A DNA stretch of 64,000 bases from Parambassis ranga (Eukaryota > Chordata > Actinopteri > Ambassidae). Positions 49,780 to 58,682 of this stretch are shown here, in pieces. The notes under the pieces were generated by a model. It saw only the letters and a list, made by a program, of their open reading frames with translations. It was not told the DNA's origin and made no database searches. Position 1 is the first letter of the stretch, and every line of letters starts with the position of its first letter. The position numbers and the translations under genes are program-made. The stretch covers positions 14,549,065 through 14,613,064 of the forward strand of contig NC_041037.1 of NCBI RefSeq assembly GCF_900634625.1. Direction: 5' to 3'.

Positions 49780-52572
49780 TTAAGACGTCTTCCCGTGGTA
49801 TTGCTCTTCCACCTCTGTGATTTCTTCCTCGGGTTTAGATGGGGGCACGGGATGGAAGAACTAGTAACACATCACAAGAGAAAAAAAAATTGGAACTTAT
49901 TTGCATACAAGTGTTTGTAGTTGAATGAACTGTGCGTGGTGGTCATATGTGTGTGTGTGTGTGTGTGTGCGCGCGCGCTTACGATCGATGTATCATTTTT
50001 TTCAAGGAAATTTTTGTATTTTAGAGGTGGACGAGGAATCGGAGGAAACAGAACCTCAGACACCCTGAAACACACACACACACACACACACACACGTCAA
50101 TAAAATTCAAGGTCATCCATTTTCAGCTTCGTCCTGTTCTGGGAAAACTGATGTGTGTGTTCAACCTTTTGTGTTTTCAAGGCAATGCTTTACAGGAAAT
50201 GAGTTTGAGCTTTTTTCTGTTTCTGCATGTATATTTGTTTTTTAGTGTGTGTGTGTGTGTGAGGGGGGGTGTTCAGGGTAGATGCTGTGCTGTGGTTTTT
50301 TAAACAAAAGACACTAACGCCTATCCTCTCACTTCTCCTTTCTGTGCTGTCTGTTCTCTCTTAACTTTGCTGTCTCTGCTGACATTGGGGACAACAACAG
50401 ACTGAGTGTAAAAATAAACAGGTGTGTGATGAGACGGAGTGTGTAAGTCATTTTTAAATCGACATGTTAGTCATTCACTCAGACACACACTAAATGTACC
50501 TTTGATAGCGCACCAGTAGCAGCACAGCAAGGAGGATCATGGGTACTCCAAATGAAATCAACATGATCACCAGATAGTTGAGTTTCCACACTGACAACTC
50601 TACCACTACAAACACACACAGAGAAGCAGATTATAAGAGAACTATATAGAAAGCGGATCAATTAGTAGCAATGATCATAATAAGTTCAAGGAACCATTTG
50701 TAAACAGAAAATAAAATGGGAGTCGCTTTCTCTTCTGTTAAACAGGCCTGACAGACTGTAGCAGCTTTTACTGTTTCTTCCGTCTCGTCCATCTCTGCAT
50801 ACGAACTTTAACAGATAATATTGCCCTATGTCTTCGATATGACGCCATATCACATTTTCTTCATACTTTTTTAAAACTAAAAATCTACAAACTGCTCCTT
50901 TAAAACACTGATAGACGCCGACTGTAACACAGAGCACTCACCGACAGGGGTACTCCATTCACTCCATTGTGACGCTCCATAGCAACTTTCTGACAGTCTT
51001 GACCTTATTCTCACACTGTAGGTGCGGGTGGGGTTGGCATTCAGCTCAGTGTAATACTGCTGGCCTATGGTCAAATCCTTAGGTGTCTCCTGTTTGCAAA
51101 AGATTCATCAGTAATTAAGTATCAGACTGGTTTTTGTTCTCATTCTTTCTGGCTTCTTCTGTTGCTCAGCTCTCAAACGTATATACTGCACCTGGTCACC
51201 CATGTCCAGCTGGTAAACAAAACATTTGGGGTTGGTTTTTAGGCTGCGGGGCAAATCCCATGTCACTTTGAGGTTTCCATTTTCAAAAGATGCCGAGATG
51301 TTTGAGGGTGGAGGCAGCACCTCTGTGGCACACAATGAGAAGATAATAGACGGCAGTTCATTGTTGTTATATGGTGAAATAGTGATCTAAACCTAACTGC
51401 TGCTCAACTGTTAAAAATAGAATTATATTACCTAGTTGATCCATGTCATACATGTAGGTGTAAGTGGTCCACCTGTCGTGGCTTGACATATTGAAGTGGA
51501 GGATGACATTAAGCATCTCATCCCAGTTTACAAACATAGACACTGACCCGACTCTTTCCACAGATGTATGGTTTGTAGATTGAATTATGTAATCATCTAA
51601 ACAAACACTGGATGAAAAGAGAAAAGGACATACATTTAAAACTGGATACACCTGATGTACTTCTGTTATAAATGTCTTTGGTGTCTCAAAGCAGCAAATT
51701 TAGCCTTTAATGCACATGTTCCTCTTACACATATATTACATTGGATTGCTGTGTTTCCACTGTTGCAAATCTGTTTGCTGGTTAATCCAATCATCCATCA
51801 AGTAAACATGCCTGCCCTTCCCAGACACAGTTTCCTGCTGTGACTTCCAAAATGCTTCAGGTTTGCTCTTGTTTCTTCCTCCACACTAATATTTACAACA
51901 TCCTGTCCCCGGACCACCGGTATTCAGACCGGTGGTCTGGTCTGAGGCTGCATACAGTAGCTTGTATAGTAAAAGTATATATAAACATAAAACTATGTCA
52001 TTTCAAAGTAGGAATACCTGATATCAACAGAGAGCTGAGTGTCTTTCTCTAAAGTGAGGAATGACCAGGAGCAGTTGAGGTCATTTGTTGGGTAAAATCT
52101 GCAGATGAAAGAGCCCTCCTCAATCTTCTCTACATAGTTTTCCTGGTTGCTTGAATTTTGCACATAGATCTGAAGGAGCAGAACAATACTAAAATGAATA
52201 CTTTCATTTACATTCAAGTGCTGTTAAAAGATCTGTCTCACCTCTTCACTTTGCTCTGGACAGGTATTTGGACTGTTGACCTCAGTCTCTGAAAAGCACA
52301 CAAATAACTGACATGAAGGTTGGTGGGTCATCAAGGTCGAACTTTGAAAATGCATACAACACAATATGCTGCCCAGTGTGAGCCTTTACGACACCACCCC
52401 GTTAAAAAAATGCTGACAATGTTGTCGAGATAAGCGCTCTGATAGCCATGTGTTCATACAGCCTTATTTTCAGTGTATGTTTGGGTAATGTCAAAAGTCA
52501 CCTACCACATTGTGCGGCCCACAAAAACAGCAAACTGGACCAGAGTACTGGGTAAAAAGGCAACAGTCCCAT
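49780..52572 (-). CDS. Class I cytokine receptor, alpha-chain-like (IL-3/IL-5/GM-CSF/IL-13 receptor group)
   Basis: Nine coding exons: 52506-52572, 52242-52288, 52018-52169, 51432-51607, 51192-51322, 50942-51089, 50500-50605, 49983-50064, 49780-49860. All join in frame to about 329 aa. The N-terminal hydrophobic stretch of about 20 residues is a signal peptide. The first cytokine-receptor domain has CRFYPTNDLNCSW, the CX9CXW hallmark. The second has LPPPSNISASFENGNLKVTW and the WSEWS box. The transmembrane segment (LVIMLISFGVPMILLAVLLL) is followed by a short tail of about 60 residues with a box 1-like VLFPPIPRPPLKYKNFL and an acidic EEEITEVEEQY end. Box 1 and the short tail are typical of signalling-poor alpha chains that pair with a beta subunit. 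I cannot choose between CSF2RA, IL3RA, IL5RA and IL13RA orthologues. Confidence 0.87.
49949..49969. repeat. (GT)n microsatellite next to a splice donor
   Basis: The GT run is followed by (GC)n and lies within 15 bp of the donor of cytokine receptor exon 8. Confidence 0.9.
50070..50095. repeat. (CA)n microsatellite at a splice acceptor
   Basis: On the minus strand this is a (TG)n run ending in TTTCAG, so it takes the place of a normal polypyrimidine tract before cytokine receptor exon 8. Confidence 0.85.
51690..51965 (+). repeat. Dispersed repeat copy 1, in a cytokine receptor intron
   Basis: The segment is closely similar to 57325-57600; shared blocks include ATTGGATTGCTGTGTTTCCA and CATCCTGTCCCCGGACCACC. 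Both copies run from about TTTAATGCACAT to AGTAGCTTGT. No coding capacity or clear terminal repeats are visible. Confidence 0.8.
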
Positions 52573-53494
52573 AGTGGATCTAGGGGTTAAACACACACAG
52601 ACATAAACGTCATTGACAGTTAAGTTCAGAGGGCAGTACACAGAGTTACATTCACCCATCAACCCAGTAACCCATCTTTGTTTACAGTGTGTCGTCATGT
52701 GATGACATTGCGCAACATATAGTGATTTAAATTTGAAACAGCACTATAAAACGGATGACTGACCTTTCCCAGATGCCCCCATTCGAATGGTTTAAAACTC
52801 ATGTTGTATTTAAATCAAACCGGTTCATACACCCACACATAGGTGCTTTTTACTAAGACCACACTGAGTAATTTCCTGGCTTTCATACTTCCCCCTTTTA
52901 AGTGCATGCATATAGAGGGTGAATGTTTTTAAGAGACAGCACATGATCAGTATTATACAGTAGTATAAGGAAATTAGTCTTTCCTATCAGTGTTCATATT
53001 TTCACTGCTTAGATCTGTCTTCATATATTCCACAAAAAAAGAAAGAATTAGTTATTTGTACTTTATTTAAAATCTCAGAATGATACCCTGATTGGAAGTT
53101 CTGAGTCTCACATAAACACAAAAGCCTCCTGGCTAAAAGAAAAACCCATAAAGGAAAGAAGTCATTACCTCCCGTTCTCCTGCTGTCCCTCCACTCCGCT
53201 GCTGTCTGTGGTTCTTTGTGCTCTTTCTGCCAGAAGACAGTGACACATTTCTGGGGAAAGAAGAAGCATGACGTCACATACTGTACAGAGTTTCAGGAAG
53301 CCAGCATCTTTTTGTTTCTATCTTTTCACAACCCACACTGCAAGAACACAGGATTTTGAGCTACGTGTAGTTTTTTGGTTAAAACCACAAATATGTTTTC
53401 ACAAAAATACAAAACGGTCACAAAAGAAAATGAATGGTGAAAAGAGTGCTCATATAGTACATTAAAATGTTAGACACACAAAAAATGTGAGTCC
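52573..53494. other. Intergenic region between cytokine receptor and CARD-OB gene
   Basis: The two genes diverge from here. The stretch is AT-rich and I see no exon. It should contain the cytokine receptor promoter, but I recognise no strong TATA box. Confidence 0.5.
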
Positions 53495-53706
53495 TCTTTT
53501 GTCTTATTTGTTTGCTGTGTTTTGTGCATCCTTTTTTCTGGATATTTGCCTGTTTAACAGTAAGACAATGTGATGTAAATGCTGGCTTAGGGGTTCTTAA
53601 CTTATCTGAAATGTCATTAGTAGGATGCCTTTATTGTGGCTCATTCAGGTTCAGGTTTAAAATAAAATAAAAAAAAACAACGTGCTGCAGGGGGAGTAAA
53701 AAGATG

Positions 53707-53730
53707 TTCCCTGACCGGGAATCGAACCCG
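53707..53730 (-). pseudogene. Truncated tRNA-Glu remnant
   Basis: The sequence corresponds to the 3' part (T arm and acceptor strand) of the intact tRNA-Glu at 58030-58101. The anticodon and D arms are gone. It lies at the equivalent place in the duplicated block, so it is a broken copy rather than an independent insertion. Confidence 0.85.
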
Positions 53731-53921
53731 CACCACTATACAACACGATACATTTCGCGGGAAGCCTGCAGCTCCGTATATGCTCTCTGAGGATCCACAA
53801 TAAAAGTTACTCGCTGGTCCTCCACTAGGTGGCAGCCATGCACCACTGAATGAATGCAGCCATTAGACGGAATTTGCGAAGGCAACTGGAGGGAAAGTCC
53901 TTTTGTTTTCGCGCTGAGTTT

Positions 53922-53933
53922 GAAAACGAAAGT
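53922..53933 (+). promoter_or_regulatory. ISRE-like site of the CARD-OB gene
   Basis: GAAAACGAAAGT matches the GAAANNGAAA interferon-response core exactly. It lies 44 bp before the first in-frame ATG of the CARD-OB gene. A TTTCCGGG (ETS-like) motif follows. The same arrangement occurs at 58510-58521. IRF binding is inferred. Confidence 0.65.
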
Positions 53934-53976
53934 CTGTCACGTTTCCGGGTTCTTCTGACTCCACTCCACAGAACAA

Positions 53977-56472
53977 ATGGATAACTGTCTGCAGTCCAGG
54001 TACGGTTTTATGTAATCTTCATCATATTGTGCTGCATAGTGTAATCTATTCAATGTATTTTTTTTTGCAATGTGTGTGACCCAGCATGGCAGCCCAACAC
54101 ACAGCGAGGCGCAACAAAACAGCCATTCAGCAGACTCTGTGCACAGACTACAGGCTGATCCTCAACAAAGTTCATGAGAAGGGCCTGATTACTGGGCGGG
54201 AGTACAACAATCTTAAAAGCATCAACAAAGAGGATGTGGAGGGACATGTTGTTGAGCTTGTGGATAAGATCATGGATAAAGGAGAGGACACCTGCCGAAC
54301 CTTTCTGGACCTCCTGCAAACCGACACGGATGTTATAGAAACTTTCCCCAACCTGAAGGACATCCAGTGGGAACAATGTTTGGCTCTGCCCGTGCAATCC
54401 TCTTCACTAGACAGTGGTACGTTTTCACACGTGACACTGGCAGAAAAAGTAATGGTGCACATCACGGTTAACAGTTTATATTTGGGTGTAATTCAGGTTT
54501 TCTTTGACCTTTTTTTCATTTTAGGTGAAACTCCACCAGCAAGCAAGAAGCAAAGGAAGGTAGGGTCCAAATACTGACATACTACACATTACTGTGGACC
54601 CACTTTTAACCATATAGCAATTATACAAATATAGTAGGAACTTGGAATAATCCCTAAGACTGGTGCACTGGTCTCTATATGTCGTTCAGTAGTGCAGAAT
54701 CCTGGTTAGACCTCATTACTCTTCAAAATGTTCTGTTTTGTTATTGCTTATTGATCAGATTTGGAACATTATATCTGTCATATTGATCACCATTCAGCTT
54801 TACACAGTTCCCCTTCACCAGGCCTGTGAAAATTATGCAGTCAAATATTCTCATTTACCTGTTTGGCTCATCCCTGGAATGCATCGTCATGGCAACAGCA
54901 TGTGTAAAACCTATTTTTAAGGCCTCTTTAGAATGCATCTTTAAACATATATATGACATAGAATCATTTTTATAAATCCATTTTGTTTCTGAAATCTTTG
55001 TTTAGATCTATAATTTTTTTCATGGATTGTTTATTGCTTATCAGAGTTGTGTTTCAAAGAATACTTAGTAGTAGTTGTTGTGACCGGATATTAACTTGCA
55101 ACCATTTTTTCTGCTTTTTCAGATAGCACACTTCAAACCACCTCCCACTTTGAAAGTCAAAGTAGTCCAATTAAAAGAAAATATACAATTGTCAAAATAT
55201 GAAATTTCAAATGGAAATTTGCTTCCTAAAAGTGTAGACAAAAAATGTACGGCAGCAATAACAGATGGAGTAACGGCTAGGAAATTTGTTTTATCTAAAA
55301 GTTTGGCATCTGAAATCAAAACTGGCAAATGTTATGCTATAAAAAATTATATAATAAGCAAATTTTCCCCTAACATGATTTGGTCGCAAAAAAACACATG
55401 TGTATATCTGTCCCCTCCACTGATCATCAGCTCTGAGAGCGAAGAGGAAGCAAGGCGGCTGTTGAGTCCTGCTACAGCTCAGATGGCCATCAAAGATTTA
55501 CATCCGGGGAGTCAGACTGAGCAGCTGCTGAGCATCAGTGGTTTTGCTAAATCTGTAAGTTTTTCCTGATTTCCTTTTGTCAAACTTACATTAACACTCT
55601 AGCTAATTTGAAGTATTACATAAACACGGACAAAGCGTTTATGTGTATTTCAGTAGATGGGATACTTTAGGTGAGACATAAATTACCTTAAGGTAATATT
55701 CAATTCATAAATAATGGGTAACACAGACAAAAGCCTGTCTGGATGAACTTGTAGAATTGTATTTTATGCTTTATTGATCAATAAATGTGTTTCTGTGTCA
55801 CATTTAGTTGGAACCAGTTCAAGAGATGGCAGTCCAGGGGGGCCCCACTGTGCCCACGCGGCGCCTGATGCTGAAGGAGGTGGGTGTTTCTCAGCAGTCA
55901 CCTCATTCATGTGCTGATTTTTGTAATTACTGCTAAAGGGCATACTTTTTGCATTTTCAAGGTGTGAAAGTCATATTTAAATGACAATTGGTACTAGATA
56001 CAAGCTGTTTTATTGCAGGGTGAGGCCAGCATCGAAGTAATGCTTTGGAGAGAAGCGGCCCTTGCTGACCTTTCTCTGGGTGCAGCAGTTGTCGCCACCC
56101 ACTTGAAGGCTAAAAACAACCAGTACGGCTTGTGTCTGCATAGTACACAATATACTGAGATAACAGTGAGTAAATAATAACGTAGTGAGTTTTTTTTTCG
56201 GAACATTTTACTTACTGGAAATATGGGGTTCGCCAAAAGTAAATCTTTTTTTTTTCCTACAGTTGGCAAGCATTACACGGGACGTCATCCTCCAAGGTGT
56301 GAGGATGGACCAAGAGAGAGAACAAGTGGAAATTCTGGACCAACAAGACGATCCAGTAGCCATGCCAATCTCTGTATGGGCAGCTACATTTGGAAAAGAG
56401 GAGGTTCCAAAACAAGTAACAATCAGCTATGAGAACGGGAAGGTTATAAGGGTGAAAGAAGCTCTCTTTTAA
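53977..56472 (+). CDS. CARD protein with putative tandem OB folds (candidate nucleic-acid sensor)
   Basis: Seven exons (53977-53999, 54085-54416, 54525-54559, 55123-55554, 55808-55879, 56019-56165, 56263-56472) join in frame to about 416 aa. Residues about 9-118 are a CARD differing from the CARD of the neighbouring caspase gene at 8 of 110 positions. A short basic linker (SKKQRK, about 125-130) follows. The rest (about 131-416) has beta-rich OB-like character. One segment runs from about 131 to 240 (VTARKFVLSKSL, YAIKNYIISKF). A second (about 290-350) contains RRLMLKEGEASIEVMLW and a hydrophobic GAAVVATHLKAK strand, resembling RPA-type OB domains and the second OB fold of mammalian HIN domains. 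The last about 65 residues look like further beta structure. I do not recognise a named family for the fusion. The first ATG adds 8 residues absent from the caspase copy; 54086 is the alternative start. Ligand and function are inferred. Confidence 0.85.
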
Positions 56473-56509
56473 CCTTCCTGTCCGCCAGCCATGTCCGTCT
56501 GCTTCAAAG

Positions 56510-56695
56510 CCAGTGGTGGAATGTAACTAAGTATTTGTAATTCGTTACTGTACTTAAGTAAATTTTTATGTATTTTTACTTATGTAAAAATAATAGTGCA
56601 TACTTTATACTTTTACTCCACTACATTTTGCAGCTATTATCTGTACTTTCTACTCCACTACATTTCTACAATGTCTGTAGTTACAAGTACATTTA
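56510..56695. repeat. Common teleost interspersed repeat (AGTGGTGGAA...TAACTAAGTA type)
   Basis: The sequence starts CCAGTGGTGGAATGTAACTA and carries TACTTTTACTCCACTACATT twice, the pattern of a very common fish non-autonomous DNA element. It begins about 40 bp after the CARD-OB stop codon, so it probably contributes to that gene's 3' UTR. Confidence 0.75.
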
Positions 56696-57324
56696 TGAAT
56701 ACAGTTGTGTTCATACAGCTGTGCTGGACTGATGTGAGGTCAGACATGAAGATGGTGTCATGCAGCGTGTTTCTATAACGTGCCTTAATCATGATGCTTG
56801 TTTTTTTTTTTAGTGTGATTGCAGAACGCCTGCATACTTTCAGCTACAGAAACCGTTCATATATCAAAATGTTCAGCTTCTTCTGGTCTTTTCTGCTATA
56901 ACTATTTTGTTCAGCTGTTTATAGTTTTCAAATGGTTAAGAGTTTTAAACCAAGTGGTTTTTGAGGTCTCCTCTGAGTTTAACATTAGTATGTATTGCAC
57001 AGAATGTTCAGAGGCAGAGTTTATGACTGATTCAGCATATGCTTAATGATTTCAGCTTATGTTCAGAGTAATTCAGCTCTTGTTCTGTCATTCTGCTTCT
57101 GTTCATATTCATTCTGATGTGGTTTTTCTCAGAGTTCAAAGCAATCGTTCAGATAAGCGTTCAAAGCAATGATTGAGCTGCTGCAATCAAACTTGCATTT
57201 TCTTCAGGAAATGCTTTTTCTAGTTTATTTTTGTAATTGCTGTATGATTATAATTGCTGTAAAAGCTTAATAATTATACAGCACAACTCTACCACAAAAA
57301 TAGTTGTTTGTGTTAGTAAAAGTA
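56696..57324. other. Intergenic, no gene recognised
   Basis: AT-rich sequence downstream of the CARD-OB gene with loosely repeated TTCAG(C/A) motifs. No exon or RNA gene is visible. Confidence 0.5.
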
Positions 57325-57600
57325 CCTTTAATGCACATCTTCCTCTTACATTTATATTCAATTGGATTGCTGTGTTTCCACTATTGCAGATCTGTTTGGT
57401 GGTTAATCCATTGATGTGTAAAGTATCCTTTTGAATGTGCCTGCCCTTCCCAAACAGTTTCCTGCTGTGACTTCCAACATGCTTCTGGTTTGCTCTTGTT
57501 TCTTCCTCTACACTAATATTTACAACATCCTGTCCCCGGACCACCGATATTCAGCCAACACCGGTGGGCGGTCTGAGGCTGCATACAGTAGCTTGTCCAG
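57325..57600 (+). repeat. Dispersed repeat copy 2
   Basis: Near copy of 51690-51965 in the same orientation, with small indels. It lies upstream of duplicated block B. Confidence 0.8.
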
Positions 57601-58029
57601 CAGATCATCATGCACATTGGTTGTTGGATGATTTTCACATTGCATACAAACACCAGTTGCTCCAATGGTCATGTTAAATAAGATTTGTATAACTCTGGGC
57701 TAAGCACTAGTTCTTCTACTAATTTTCAATATAATTATAAAATAATGTTACCAAAGCAACATAACTGTGTGTTTAAAGCAGTTGTTTCAATGTTTTTTTT
57801 ATTTGTGACCTTTCTTTTTGTCCTTTGGGTTATGTGCATTCTTTATTCTGGATATTTGCTTGTTTAAAAGTAAGACAATGTGATGTAAATGCTGGTTTAT
57901 GGGGTTCTTAACTTATCTGAAATGTTATTCGTATGATGCCTTTATTGTGGCTCATTGTTCTAATGTCGCTTTGTGGTTCAGGTTTAAAAAATAAAAATCT
58001 AAACAACGTGCTGCAGGAGTAAAACTCTA

Positions 58030-58101
58030 TTCCCTGACCGGGAATCGAACCCGGGCCGCGGCGGTGAGAGCGCCGAATCCTAACCACTAGACCACCAGGG
58101 A
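58030..58101 (-). tRNA. tRNA-Glu (CTC)
   Basis: The 72-nt gene folds as a cloverleaf. The acceptor stem TCCCTGG pairs with TCAGGGA (one G-T pair), with discriminator A. The D arm has GGTCTAGTGGTTAGGA, the anticodon loop is CTCTCAC with anticodon CTC, and the T arm has GGTTCGATTCC-like GGTTCGAATCC. It is transcribed away from the downstream CARD-caspase gene. A truncated copy lies at 53707-53730. Confidence 0.95.
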
Positions 58102-58509
58102 CAACTGGACGCCGTGGTGAAACGTTGTGTATTTAACGGCTACAGTAATTAAATAGTAGCTCTAGTGACATAAGGTGCTAGCATTGCATCATACTACCAT
58201 CTGTGGTCAAGGAGAGAAGCGTCATTTACAGGATTTATCGTTGATGTTCCCATTTCTACTGTTTGTGTAACCCGAAGAAACAATTTCGCGGGAAGCCAGC
58301 AGTTCCGTTAATGCCAGGTCCACCAGGTGGCGACCATGCACTAAGCACTACTACTGTGTGTACCTACACAACTCGAGTTCGGACACTGAATGAATGCAGC
58401 CATTACGGAACTTGCAGAGGAGATTGTAAGAGTGAATGGGAAACGGCTTCTGCACAGTCCTTTCTTTTCAGCCACCGCCAACAGAGCTGTAAAGTTTCTC
58501 TGTGAGTTT

Positions 58510-58521
58510 GAAAACGAAAGT
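58510..58521 (+). promoter_or_regulatory. ISRE-like site of the CARD-caspase gene
   Basis: GAAAACGAAAGT, identical to the site at 53922-53933. It lies about 68 bp before the donor (58588/58589) of the predicted non-coding first exon and is followed by the same TTTCCGGG motif. Confidence 0.65.
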
Positions 58522-58682
58522 CTGCCACGTTTCCGGGTTCTTCTGACTCCACTCCACAGTACAAGAAGGAAGACTGTCTACAGTTCAGGTACGTTTTATG
58601 TAATCTTCATCATTGTGCTGCATAGTGTAATCTCTTCAACGTATTTTTTGGCATTGACTGATGTTTATGTGTGTGACCCAGC

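Larger units (their letters stand above)
53495..54610 (+). repeat. Segmental duplication, copy A (promoter + CARD module)
   Basis: This block and 57805-59208 are copies of one ancestral segment. Similarity starts near CTGGATATTTGC(C/T)TG and runs through a tRNA-Glu remnant, the ISRE-like promoter and the 5' exon. It continues through the CARD exon and the basic linker exon, and ends shortly after GGTCCAAATACTGACATAC. Coding exons are almost identical between copies, while the flanking sequence has small indels. Boundaries are by eye. Confidence 0.9.

Noticed and set aside
53977..56472. Reading the CARD-OB gene as a broken copy of the CARD-caspase gene
   Set aside because: All seven exons join in frame with good splice sites to a normal stop, and the downstream exons do not resemble caspase sequence, so it is not simply a decayed caspase.
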